Assembly: GCF_016756615.1 (NCBI RefSeq)
Contig: NZ_AP023262.1
Span: forward strand, 4,899,501 to 4,963,500
DNA length: 64,000 bases
Direction of reading: 5' to 3'
Source of the DNA: Mesorhizobium sp. L-8-3
GTDB lineage: Bacteria > Pseudomonadota > Alphaproteobacteria > Rhizobiales > Rhizobiaceae
Within the stretch, counting starts at the first letter, position 1; each line of letters opens with the position of its first letter. This document shows positions 1 to 8,475 of this stretch, piece after piece. Made by a program: the position numbers and the translations under genes. The notes beneath the pieces are model-generated. The model had not been told where the DNA came from. It did no database searches and was given only the letters and a program-made list of their open reading frames with translations.

Positions 1-55
1 AGGCTCGCGAAAGCGCCCAGTAGGTTCGGGAATAGCCGGACCAGGGTTTACAGCG

Positions 56-2305
56 TCAGCTGCCGAGCGAGAAGAACTTCAGCGACATCGGTGTGACGTG
101 GACATAGGCCATGCCGGGCTCTTCCGCGCCGGTATTGCGGTACACATAACCGCAGGCGAGGCGGTCCAGGAAGTAGCCTTCGAACTTCTCGCAGAGCCTG
201 TCGTCATGGATTTCGAAGGTCCCGGTGATGTTGGTGTTGGCGCTGCGATAGGCGGTGTTCCCGCCCTTGCCGAAATACTGGATGAAGTCCGTTCCGTTCT
301 TGTGCTTGCCGATCCAGGTCTTGTCGTCGGCCAACTCCGCCAGATCCGTTGCTGCTAACCGGTCGCCTTGCTGTCCGTTGAAGCCGAACGGCCATTCCGG
401 AATGCCGGCCTTGTCGAGACCGGCGAGGTGGTAGAGCCGGTCTTCTTCGGTCCAGTAGTCGTAGAGATAGCTGTAGTAGGTCAGATTGCTGTCAGGAAAC
501 AGCTCCAGCAGCTTCGCCGTTTCCTGCTTGCCCCGCTGCATCTCGCCTTGTCGGACGTAGGCGGCAGCCAGATATTCATGCGCAGGTTCGGCTTTTGGCA
601 GCGCGTCGGCCGCCGCCGCCAGGATCGGGACGGCGCGTTCGTTGTCGCGCCCCAAATAGTAGACGACACCGGCGAGCAGCTTGAAGCTGGGCGGCGGCGT
701 CGGTTCGAGCCGGAGCGATTTGTCCAGTGCCGTCAGTGCCTGGTCATGCCTGCCCGCCTGGGCCAGGATCAGGGCCAGGTTGCAGAATGCCTCTGCATCG
801 TTCGGCTGCAGTTCGACCGCCCTGTTCGCCGAGTCGATCGCCTCGGCCTGGCGGCCGTCGACGAGTTGCAGAAGAGCGAGGACGGTGTGCGCGCGAGCGT
901 TGTCGGGGTCGAACTTCAAGGCTTGCCCCGCCGCGTCATAGGCGATCTTGCGCGCTACGGCGGCAGACCAGAGGAAGTTGTAGTCGTTGCGCCAGACATC
1001 GACCGCAATGCGGGCAATGCCGGCATGGGCCTCGGCAAAGGTCGGGTCGAGGTCGATCGCCTTTTGATAGAAGGATAATGTTCGACGATAGGTCTCGACG
1101 TCGCTGTACAGGAATCCCTCGTGCTCTGCCCGCAGATAGTAGTCGTAGGCCTCGAGATTCGCCGTAGGGATGCGCGCAAGATGGTCGCGTTCGCCATCGC
1201 TCAACTTCACCGCAAGCGCGGAGATGATCTTGCCGATCACCTCGTCCTGGACTGCGAAGATGTCGGCATATTCGCGGTCATAACGTTCAGCCCACATGGA
1301 AAGCCCGGTCAGGGCGTCGATCAGCTTGACATTTATCCTGAGCCGCGTGCCTGCCTGTTGCAGCGTGCCTTCGAGGACGAAATGGACCCCGAGTTCGGCC
1401 GCAATCTCCTGGATCTTGTCGGCCGAATTCCGGAGCGCGAAGACAGAATGCCGCGCTATGACGAAGAGGCCCGACACTTTCGACAGTTCGGTGATGAGGT
1501 CGTCGGTCAAGCCCTCGGCAAGATGATCATGTTCGTCGTCACTGCTGACATTGATGAAGGGCAACACGGCAATGGAGGGCTTGTCCGGGAGCGGGTATGC
1601 GACCCGCTCGACGGTCTCCGGTGGGCTTGACCTCCATGGTTGCCACCAAAGCAAGCCGCCGGCCGGCACCAGAAGCAGCATCGCGATAGCCGTGGCGGCG
1701 AGAATGGGGCGAGAGGAGCCGCCGGCTGCGGCGACCGCAGGCGAGGGTGGCGGAACCTTCACGACTGGGGTCATCAGAGCCTCGGCTTTTTCGTCGAGCC
1801 TGATGCGGTACATGGTGACGGGATCGGCGATGTTCTTGACGTGCTTTTCCCCGAGATTTTCGAAGGTGAGGTCGAGCTTGCCCTTGACCTGGCTGAAGGC
1901 GGTGCCCGAGAGGTTGATGCCGCCCGGGTCGGCCAGTTCCTCGGTGCGTTTCGCGACATTCACGCCGTCGCCATAGATGTCTCCGTTCTCGTGGACGATG
2001 TCGCCGATGTTGATGCCGATACGGTACCGGTACTGCCGGTCTTCGGGGATGCCGGAGTTCTCCGCGCGTAGCGCCAGCTGCACTTCAACCGCGAAGCAGA
2101 CGGAGTCCACGACGCTCGCGAACTCCATCATCGCGCCATCGCCTACAAGAGCAGCCACGCGGCCGTGATATTGGGCGGCGCGCGGATCGAAAATGTCGCT
2201 GCGATGCCTTCGGAACGTTGCCAGCGTCAGCTGCTCGTCCACACCTGTGAGGCGCGAGTAGCCTACCATGTCGAAGGCAAGGACCGCGGCCAGCCGACGT
2301 TCCAT
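56..2305 (-). CDS. class III adenylate/guanylate cyclase with TolB-like and TPR regions
   Basis: Membrane-bound nucleotidyl cyclase of about 749 residues. Residues 1-175 are a class III cyclase domain: metal-binding aspartates are visible in AFDMVGYS (D12) and VGDGAMMEF (D56), and the transition-state Asn and Arg in GDGVNVAKR. One transmembrane segment follows at about 200-225, then a TolB-like region (KPSIAVLPF) and TPR-like repeats from about 390 to 610, ending in a lipocalin-like tail of unknown role. The ATG at 2305 is preferred over the TTG six bases upstream because GGGAGA lies 7 bases before it. Odd: the position where rhizobial cyclases usually have VKLMGD reads AALVGD, so the adenine-recognising lysine is replaced by alanine; activity or substrate may differ. 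The next gene upstream on the same strand is an EAL phosphodiesterase, 119 bp away, which may or may not be co-transcribed. Confidence 0.9.
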   Translation of the reverse strand: MERRLAAVLAFDMVGYSRLTGVDEQLTLATFRRHRSDIFDPRAAQYHGRVAALVGDGAMMEFASVVDSVCFAVEVQLALRAENSGIPEDRQYRYRIGINIGDIVHENGDIYGDGVNVAKRTEELADPGGINLSGTAFSQVKGKLDLTFENLGEKHVKNIADPVTMYRIRLDEKAEALMTPVVKVPPPSPAVAAAGGSSRPILAATAIAMLLLVPAGGLLWWQPWRSSPPETVERVAYPLPDKPSIAVLPFINVSSDDEHDHLAEGLTDDLITELSKVSGLFVIARHSVFALRNSADKIQEIAAELGVHFVLEGTLQQAGTRLRINVKLIDALTGLSMWAERYDREYADIFAVQDEVIGKIISALAVKLSDGERDHLARIPTANLEAYDYYLRAEHEGFLYSDVETYRRTLSFYQKAIDLDPTFAEAHAGIARIAVDVWRNDYNFLWSAAVARKIAYDAAGQALKFDPDNARAHTVLALLQLVDGRQAEAIDSANRAVELQPNDAEAFCNLALILAQAGRHDQALTALDKSLRLEPTPPPSFKLLAGVVYYLGRDNERAVPILAAAADALPKAEPAHEYLAAAYVRQGEMQRGKQETAKLLELFPDSNLTYYSYLYDYWTEEDRLYHLAGLDKAGIPEWPFGFNGQQGDRLAATDLAELADDKTWIGKHKNGTDFIQYFGKGGNTAYRSANTNITGTFEIHDDRLCEKFEGYFLDRLACGYVYRNTGAEEPGMAYVHVTPMSLKFFSLGS

Positions 2306-2424
2306 GCGCAATTCTCCCTGGACGGGAGATTACCTGACGGACACTGGAAAATCCATGACAGCTGCCAGTAGCGCCATCCGCGAATACTTCGCCGCTGTTT
2401 GGGCGTCGCGGTGCGCCGCCTGTT

Positions 2425-4065
2425 TCAGGCGACGATCCTGGAAGCGCCGGGACCGGCGATGGCGGTCGCCTCGATGGAGGCTGGCTGCGGCTCGTGGTCG
2501 GCCAGGAACGCGGCAAAGCGGTCGATCGCCAGCGGCCGCGAGATGAAATAGCCCTGGGCGTGATCGAGCGGCGTCGCCCAGCGGCGCAACTGCGCCAGGC
2601 GTTCCGCCGTCTCGACGCCCTCGATCACCATGGCCCTACCGGTGGCTCGTATCATCTCGACAGCGTGCACGAGCATTTGCGCCGTCAGGCTGCCGTCGGG
2701 CGCAAGCGCGAAGGCCCTGTCGAGTTTCACCCCGTCGACGGACAGCGTCGCCAGGTTGGCCATGTTGGAATAGCCGGCGCCGAAGTCGTCGATATAGATG
2801 TCGATGCCGGCGCGCCTGAGTTCCTCGATCTCGCGTTGCGCGCTGTCGGCCTGGATGGCGCCGCTTTCGACGATTTCCAGGGTGATCTCGAAGCGTTCCC
2901 GGGCCTGGTCGAAGATCGAGAAGATCTCCCGAAGCGTGTCGCCGTCGAGATCGCGCGGGAAGATGTTGAAGTTGACCCGGAGCCGTACCTGGTCAGGCAG
3001 CGAGGAAAGCTCCTCGAAGGCGCGCTGCGCGACAAGGCTGGTGAAGCGCCGGGTCAGATCGTAGCGTTCGACGATGCCGATGAATGCATCGGGAAAGAGG
3101 ATCGTGTCGTCGACATCGCGCCATCGGGCCAGCACCTCGCAACCCGAAACCCTGCCGCTCTCCAGGTGGATTATCGGCTGATAGGCCAGAACGATCGAGC
3201 CCGCGTCCAGATGGCGGCGGAAGCGCGCTTCGAGCGACCAGTAGGCGCGGATCAGCCTGCTGCCCTGGGCTGCGACCCATGCCGCGACCAGGGCCGCGCC
3301 GACGAGGGCGACCAGGAAACGCTTCCATTCCGCTGCGAGAATGTCCGCGAGCCTGGCCCTTGCGGCCACGCATTGCAGGCCGGACCCGCCGCACTGGCGC
3401 AGGACGAATGCTCCGGCGTGGAGCGGCGACCAGGCGGAGCCGGACGCGAGCCGGTTTTCGTGATGCTCGTTGATCCCGGGAGTGCCGCTGCGATGCCACC
3501 AGGAATTGTCCGGCGCGGCAAGACCTGTCTCCAGCTCCACCCATGGATGAAACGGCGTGACGATCTGTTGCTTCGGAACCACCACGGCGAAAGGCTCGCT
3601 CAGCGCAATCGTCCCGTGCAGCCCATCGAGCCTCAGGAAACCCAGATCGCGGTCGAGCCATATCGCCACACCGTCCGCCGTGATGTCGGGCGCGCCCAGC
3701 GCAACCGGCGCGGCGAGACGTGGTGCCGATATCGAACACCGGACGACGCCGTCAGGGGCATAGATGAACTCGCTGAGGCCATCGGGCAGGAAGGCGACCT
3801 TGCGCAACTGGCTGCCGAACGCGGGTGAGCAGGGCTCGGCGGTCACATCCTTGTGCAGCATGGCAAAGGTGTTGCGGACATTCTCGTCGAGACGCTCGAA
3901 ACGCTCAAGCGCGCTGCCGATCTCGGCGCGCATGACGATGCCGACCTGGCGCGCGGCGACAATGCCGATCAGGCCAAGCACGAAGGCGAAAGCGGCTGCC
4001 CAGATCGCGGCGACGATGAGCCGGCGATGGCCCGCGGATATGAAAACGCTGACGAGCTTCGCCAT
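2425..4065 (-). CDS. CSS-motif sensor with EAL cyclic-di-GMP phosphodiesterase domain
   Basis: Inner-membrane phosphodiesterase of 546 residues predicted to hydrolyse c-di-GMP. A transmembrane helix lies at about residues 15-38, a periplasmic sensor of about 200 residues carries the cysteines of a CSS-type domain (EPCSP and VRCSIS), a second helix lies at about 252-272, and a cytoplasmic EAL domain fills the rest. The EAL catalytic set appears complete: EVLARW in the signature position, an Asn in NFNIF, Glu in LEIVESG, IDDFGAGYS, VKLDR, EGVET and the QGYFISRP ending. The reading frame is open further upstream, but ATG at 4065 starts just before the first helix and is the better start. In known CSS-EAL proteins periplasmic redox state of the cysteines controls activity; applying this here is inference. 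Confidence 0.92.
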   Translation of the reverse strand: MAKLVSVFISAGHRRLIVAAIWAAAFAFVLGLIGIVAARQVGIVMRAEIGSALERFERLDENVRNTFAMLHKDVTAEPCSPAFGSQLRKVAFLPDGLSEFIYAPDGVVRCSISAPRLAAPVALGAPDITADGVAIWLDRDLGFLRLDGLHGTIALSEPFAVVVPKQQIVTPFHPWVELETGLAAPDNSWWHRSGTPGINEHHENRLASGSAWSPLHAGAFVLRQCGGSGLQCVAARARLADILAAEWKRFLVALVGAALVAAWVAAQGSRLIRAYWSLEARFRRHLDAGSIVLAYQPIIHLESGRVSGCEVLARWRDVDDTILFPDAFIGIVERYDLTRRFTSLVAQRAFEELSSLPDQVRLRVNFNIFPRDLDGDTLREIFSIFDQARERFEITLEIVESGAIQADSAQREIEELRRAGIDIYIDDFGAGYSNMANLATLSVDGVKLDRAFALAPDGSLTAQMLVHAVEMIRATGRAMVIEGVETAERLAQLRRWATPLDHAQGYFISRPLAIDRFAAFLADHEPQPASIEATAIAGPGASRIVA

Positions 4066-4235
4066 GGCATGTCCTAACCCCGCCCTATTGGACACGACAT
4101 TCTTCAAGGCCTGGTTAATCCCGACGCCGATGACGTCGGCCCGAGTGGTGGGTCCGGCCGGACATGAATTCGCCAAACCGGCGAGGCATAAGCTGGGGGC
4201 CGGGCAAGGATGCCCGGCTTTCGCCGGGGCTCATC

Positions 4236-4403
4236 ATGATCAGGCTCGTCGTCATAGCGCTTCTTGTCGTTCTCGTCTGGTTCTGGGCCCGTCAGGTCAT
4301 AGGCTGGGCGAGGTCGAGGTCCCTCGACTGGAGCGGAATTGTGTTCGCGCTGGGTTTCGTGGCGCTTGCGTTCTATCTCCGGCACGTGACCGGGATCGGC
4401 TGA
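4236..4403 (+). CDS. small two-helix membrane protein, function unknown
   Basis: A 55-residue protein that is nearly all membrane: helix one covers about residues 2-20 (IRLVVIALLVVLVWFWARQ), then a short polar stretch with SRSLDW, then helix two (GIVFALGFVALAFYL), ending RHVTGIG. The ATG at 4236 is chosen because it places a short charged N-terminus directly before the first helix; an upstream ATG at 4164 adds 24 polar residues with little to recommend them. It lies alone between two convergently or divergently placed genes. I do not recognise a function. Confidence 0.65.
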   Translation: MIRLVVIALLVVLVWFWARQVIGWARSRSLDWSGIVFALGFVALAFYLRHVTGIG

Positions 4404-4424
4404 GGCGCTGGCCGCGCTTTGTGC

Positions 4425-5252
4425 TCAACCGGCCGGCGGAGTCGTGCCGCCGATCAGCCGCGTCACCTCGGCCGCCGCGCCATGCACCAATGGCCCGAGT
4501 TCGGCGAGCCGCTCGACCGTCACGCGCACGGTCGGCCCGGAAACCGAGATTCCTGCGACCGGCTCCGCGAACTCGTTGAAGATCGCCGCCGCGACGCAGC
4601 GCATTCCCGGGTGTCGTTCCTCGTCGTCGACCGACCAGCCACGCGACGCGATCTCGTCGAGGTCGCGGCCGAGCGCCGACGCATCGGCCAGAGTCTTCTG
4701 CGTATAGGCTTCGAGCCCCGCGCCTCGGACGATCGCCGCGACACGCTCCCGCGGCAGATGCGCGAGGATCGCCTTGCCGATTCCGGAGGCATGGAAGGGG
4801 CTGCGCGTGCCGGGGCGGAAGAAAGCCCGGATCGCCTGATGGGTCTCCACCTGGCTGACGAAGACCACGCAGTCGTCCTCCGCGACACCGAGATTAGCCG
4901 TCTCTCCGGTCTTCTCCATCAGTTCCTGCATCAGAGGGCGCGCGCGATCGGCCAGCTTGCGGCGCCGCAGGAAGGCGGAGCCGATCCGATAAGTGCCGAC
5001 GCCGATCGACCATAGCTGGTCGGTACGGTCGAACTCGACCATCGCGTGGTTCTCCAGCGTGGTCAGCATGCGATAGGCGGTGGAGGCGGCGAGCCCGGTC
5101 CGGGACGCCACCTCGCTCAGCGACAGGCCGTTCCCTTCGGCAACGACGGCAAGGATGCGCAGCGCCCGGTCGAGCGACTGGACGGAGCCTGCATCTGCCG
5201 GCGCATTGAAGGAGCGAGGGCGTCCGCGCTGTCGTTTTTCGATCATTTCCAT
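4425..5252 (-). CDS. IclR-family transcriptional regulator of the glyoxylate genes
   Basis: A 275-residue IclR-type regulator. A winged helix-turn-helix sits at about residues 24-85 (VQSLDRALRILAVVAE, then LSLSEVASRTGLAASTAYRML) and an IclR effector domain follows (HASGIGKAILAHLP, and PVAGISVSGP near the end). ATG at 5252 is chosen; upstream in-frame codons to 5327 give an implausible Phe/Trp-rich extension through the AT-rich promoter. It is divergent from gcl, and in enteric bacteria the IclR-type regulator AllR controls gcl and senses glyoxylate/allantoin, so control of gcl-hyi-glxR by this protein is likely but inferred. Confidence 0.9.
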   Translation of the reverse strand: MEMIEKRQRGRPRSFNAPADAGSVQSLDRALRILAVVAEGNGLSLSEVASRTGLAASTAYRMLTTLENHAMVEFDRTDQLWSIGVGTYRIGSAFLRRRKLADRARPLMQELMEKTGETANLGVAEDDCVVFVSQVETHQAIRAFFRPGTRSPFHASGIGKAILAHLPRERVAAIVRGAGLEAYTQKTLADASALGRDLDEIASRGWSVDDEERHPGMRCVAAAIFNEFAEPVAGISVSGPTVRVTVERLAELGPLVHGAAAEVTRLIGGTTPPAG

Positions 5253-5437
5253 TTTCTCACTATAGAAAAATTTTTCGGTCCATGGAAATGGGCGGAAGCT
5301 GAAAAACCAAAAACCGTTGGGAATCAATTTGAAGCCGAATTTTTCGCTATTTGGAAAATTATTTTGGAAAAATTGAAAAATGACAAGACTGCTGGCATGC
5401 TCCGGTCATCACCAAAACCGGAAACGGAGGGAGGCCC
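5253..5437. promoter_or_regulatory. AT-rich divergent control region between the IclR gene and gcl
   Basis: This gap is strikingly AT-rich against its surroundings. It contains a perfect 12-bp palindrome GAAAAATTTTTC at 5265-5276, 13 bases from the regulator start codon, and on the gcl side two direct copies of TTGGAAAA at 5351-5358 and 5364-5371, followed by TTGAAAAA at 5373-5380. Spacing of the copies is 13 bp. These are candidate operators for the IclR protein; no operator assignment can be proved from sequence. The gcl ribosome site GGAGGGAG lies just before ATG 5438. Confidence 0.55.
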
Positions 5438-7219
5438 ATGGCCAGGATGCGCGCCGTCGACGCGGCGGTTCTCGTGCTTGAAAAGGAAGGGATCTCGGCG
5501 GCGTTCGGTGTGCCGGGCGCCGCGATCAATCCGCTCTACTCGGCACTGAAGGCGAGGGGCACGATCCGCCATATCCTGGCGCGTCATGTGGAGGCGGCCT
5601 CGCATATGGCCGAAGGTTATACACGCGCCAAGGCCGGCAATATCGGGCTGTGCATCGGCACATCAGGTCCGGCCGGCACCGATATGATCACCGGGCTCTA
5701 TTCGGCGTCGGCGGATTCGATCCCCATCCTGTGTATCACCGGACAGGCGCCGCGCGCCAGGCTGACCAAGGAAGACTTCCAGGCCGTCGACATCGCTGCG
5801 ATCGCAGGCCCCGTCTCCAAATGGGCCGTGACCGTGATGGAGCCCTACCAGGTGCCGATGGCGTTGCAGAAGGCGTTCCATCTGATGCGCTCGGGCCGCC
5901 CCGGTCCGGTTCTCATCGACCTGCCGCTCGATGTGCAACTGGCCGAGATCGAATTCGACATCGAGACCTACGAGCCGCTGCCGGTCTCGAAACCGGCGAT
6001 GACGCGCGCCCAGGCCGAGAAGGCGCTGGCGATGCTGAACGAGGCCGAGCGGCCGCTGATCGTCGCCGGCGGCGGCATCATCAACGCCGATGCCTCGGAT
6101 CTGCTGATCGAATTCGCCGAAATCACCGGCGTGCCCGTCGTTCCGACGCTGATGGGCTGGGGCGCCATCCCGGATGACCATCGGCTGATGGCCGGCATGT
6201 GCGGCCTGCAGACGTCGCATCGCTACGGCAACGCCACCATGCTCGCTGCCGACTTCGTGTTCGGCATCGGCAATCGCTGGGCGAACCGCCACACCGGATC
6301 GGTCGAGAAATATACGGCCGGCAAGAAGTTCATCCATGTCGATATCGAGCCGACACAGATCGGCCGTGTCTTTGCGCCCGATTTCGGCGTCGTGTCCGAT
6401 GCCGGCGCGGCGCTGAAGGTGCTGCTCGACGTCGCCACCGACTGGCGCCTGGCCGGGAGGCTGCGCAACTGGGCCGACTGGTCGAAAGAATGCCGTGAGC
6501 GCAAGAAGACGATGAAGCGCAAGACGCATTTCGACCAGGTGCCGCTGAAGCCGCAGCGCGTCTATGAGGAGATGAACAAGGCCTTTGGCCGGGACACCTG
6601 CTATGTCTCGACCATCGGGCTGAGCCAGATCGCGGGCGCGCAGTTCCTGCACGTCTACAAGCCGCGGAACTGGATCAATTGCGGTCAGGCCGGACCGCTC
6701 GGCTGGACGCTGCCGGCTGCACTGGGCGTGCGTGCCGCCGATCCCGCGCGTGAAATCGTGGCGCTCTCGGGCGACTACGACTTCCAGTTCCTGATCGAGG
6801 AACTGGCCGTCGGCGCCCAGCACAAGCTGCCCTACATCCATGTCGTCGTGAACAACGCCTATCTCGGCCTGATCCGCCAGGCCCAGCGCGGTTTCGCCAT
6901 GGATTTCGAGGTCAGCCTCGCCTTCGAGAACATCAATCGTACCGGCGACGCCGAACCGGGTTACGGCGTCGACCATGTCGCGGTCGCCGAGGCGATGGGC
7001 TGCAAGGCCATCCGGGTGAAGAAGCCGGAGGAGTTCGCCGGCGCCTTCAAGGAGGCGCGGCAACTGATGGAACGATATCAGGTGCCGGTCGTGCTCGAAT
7101 TCATTCTGGAACGCGTGACCAACGTCTCAATGGGTACCGAGATCGACGCTATCGTGGAGTTCGAGGAACTCGCCGAAAAGAACGAGGACGCGCCGACGGC
7201 CATCGCGCTGCTCGACTGA
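5438..7219 (+). CDS. gcl: glyoxylate carboligase (tartronate-semialdehyde synthase)
   Basis: ThDP-dependent enzyme of 593 residues that condenses two glyoxylates to tartronate semialdehyde and CO2. It has the three-domain acetolactate synthase fold. The diagnostic feature is Val51 in LARHVEAASHMAEGY: acetolactate synthases have the catalytic Glu here, while glyoxylate carboligase has Val. The ThDP/Mg motif is present as GDYDFQF with downstream VVNNAYLGLIRQ. Start is well supported by the GGAGGGAG site. It is the first gene of a pathway gcl-hyi-glxR on the same strand. Length matches the family (about 590). Confidence 0.97.
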   Translation: MARMRAVDAAVLVLEKEGISAAFGVPGAAINPLYSALKARGTIRHILARHVEAASHMAEGYTRAKAGNIGLCIGTSGPAGTDMITGLYSASADSIPILCITGQAPRARLTKEDFQAVDIAAIAGPVSKWAVTVMEPYQVPMALQKAFHLMRSGRPGPVLIDLPLDVQLAEIEFDIETYEPLPVSKPAMTRAQAEKALAMLNEAERPLIVAGGGIINADASDLLIEFAEITGVPVVPTLMGWGAIPDDHRLMAGMCGLQTSHRYGNATMLAADFVFGIGNRWANRHTGSVEKYTAGKKFIHVDIEPTQIGRVFAPDFGVVSDAGAALKVLLDVATDWRLAGRLRNWADWSKECRERKKTMKRKTHFDQVPLKPQRVYEEMNKAFGRDTCYVSTIGLSQIAGAQFLHVYKPRNWINCGQAGPLGWTLPAALGVRAADPAREIVALSGDYDFQFLIEELAVGAQHKLPYIHVVVNNAYLGLIRQAQRGFAMDFEVSLAFENINRTGDAEPGYGVDHVAVAEAMGCKAIRVKKPEEFAGAFKEARQLMERYQVPVVLEFILERVTNVSMGTEIDAIVEFEELAEKNEDAPTAIALLD

Positions 7220-7222
7220 TAC

Positions 7223-7374
7223 CCAACGGTCGATAACATCGACCGTTGGAGCGCGCGACCGCGCGCCGCGCCTGCTGGCGCGAAAGCCAAGCGGCCCGGA
7301 TGGGGCGCGCCGGCGATTGAGGTGGCGTGGATGCCTTAGCATCCACGCCCACTGGATGTGTCAACATCCAGTGG
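7223..7374. repeat. three perfect hairpins between gcl and hyi
   Basis: Three perfect inverted repeats occur in 152 bp. One: arms 7223-7234 and 7238-7249, 12 bp with a 3-base loop, starting 3 bases after the gcl stop. Two: arms 7324-7334 and 7339-7349, 11 bp, 4-base loop. Three: arms 7349-7359 and 7364-7374, 11 bp, 4-base loop, abutting the second. The second and third share the core TGGATG/CATCCA. GC-rich partial palindromes fill the space between. No T-run follows any stem, so they are not ordinary terminators; they could be mRNA-processing or stability elements, or a rhizobial intergenic mosaic repeat. Confidence 0.8.
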
Positions 7375-7398
7375 AATTGGAATAAGAGGACCAGGAAC

Positions 7399-8196
7399 AT
7401 GCCGCGCTTTTCAGCCAATCTCTCCATGCTCTTCACCGAGCACGATTTTCTCGACCGCTTCGAAGCGGCCGCGCAAGCGGGCTTCTCCGCGGTCGAATAT
7501 GTCGGCCCCTACGACCATGCGCCCGAAGTCGTCGCGGCAAGGCTCAAGAAGAACGGGCTGACACAGGCGCTGTTCAACCTGCCCCCGGGCGACTGGGGCA
7601 AGGGCGAGCGCGGGATCGCCGTGCTGCCCGACCGCACCGACGAGTTTCGCCGCGGCGTCGACACCGCCATCCTCTACGCCAAGGCGCTGGAGTGTCCGCA
7701 GGTCAACTGCCTCGCCGGTATCGCGCCTGATGGCATCGGCCGCGAGGAACTCGAGGCGGTCTTCGTCGCCAACCTCAACTACGCGGCCGCCAGGCTGAAG
7801 GAGGCCGGCATCCGGCTGCTGATCGAGCCGATCAACACCCGCGACATTCCGGGTTTCTTCCTGAACACGTCGCGGCAGGCGCTGGACGTCATCGACCGCG
7901 TCGGGTCGGACAACCTTTATCTGCAATACGACATCTATCACATGCAGGTCATGGAGGGGGATCTCGCCCGGACGATCGAGGAAAATCTCGGCCGCATCGC
8001 GCATATCCAGCTCGCGGACAATCCCGGCCGTCACGAGCCGGGGACGGGCGAGATCAACTATCCGTTCCTTTATGCGCATCTCGACCGGCTGGGTTATGCA
8101 GGTTGGGTGGGCGCCGAATACAAGCCCAAGGCGGGCACGGATGCCGGGCTCGGCTGGTTCGAAGGCTTCAGGGGCAAGGGGAGTGCGGCGGCTTAG
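7399..8196 (+). CDS. hyi: hydroxypyruvate isomerase
   Basis: A 265-residue TIM-barrel isomerase of the xylose-isomerase-like family that interconverts hydroxypyruvate and tartronate semialdehyde. Metal-ligand positions are visible in LLIEPINTRDIPGFF (Glu), YDIYHMQ (Asp) and WVGAEYKP (Glu near the C-terminus). ATG 7399 is chosen: it gives the typical start MPRFSANLSMLF and has AGGA at 7391-7394; the in-frame ATG at 7327 lies within a hairpin arm. It sits between gcl and glxR, as expected for the glyoxylate to glycerate route. Confidence 0.94.
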   Translation: MPRFSANLSMLFTEHDFLDRFEAAAQAGFSAVEYVGPYDHAPEVVAARLKKNGLTQALFNLPPGDWGKGERGIAVLPDRTDEFRRGVDTAILYAKALECPQVNCLAGIAPDGIGREELEAVFVANLNYAAARLKEAGIRLLIEPINTRDIPGFFLNTSRQALDVIDRVGSDNLYLQYDIYHMQVMEGDLARTIEENLGRIAHIQLADNPGRHEPGTGEINYPFLYAHLDRLGYAGWVGAEYKPKAGTDAGLGWFEGFRGKGSAAA

Positions 8197-8255
8197 GTCG
8201 AGGCACGCTGCGCATTTCTTGGTAGCATAGACCTTCAACTTTGATCGTCGCGCTG

Positions 8256-8377
8256 CCCCTCATCCGGCTGCCGCCACCTTCTCGCCGCAAGCGGGGAGAA
8301 GACCGCTGCCTTTGGCGGTTTCGCCAATCGTCGAGGCTGGAGAATGAGCGCTGTCGCGGCGGCAGCCGGATGAGGGG
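8256..8377. repeat. RIME-like palindromic intergenic element
   Basis: Outer arms 8256-8275 and 8358-8377 are 20 bp each and perfectly complementary (CCCCTCATCCGGCTGCCGCC and its reverse complement). Inside is a second hairpin at 8278-8301 (CTTCTCGCCGC / GCGGGGAGAAG, one mismatch) and a smaller one around CCGC..GCGG at 8303-8320. The nested palindromes and the CCCCTCATCCGGCTGCCG core resemble the RIME1 family described in rhizobial genomes. It lies between hyi and glxR with no gene in the gap. Confidence 0.8.
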
Positions 8378-8475
8378 GCGGCGCCGATGGTTTGAGATTC
8401 TCGCTCGGCCGTCCATCTTTTGGGAGGAAAGCCAGGCAGGCGAGGCGTCGCAGACATTCTTGAAAGGACACGACA

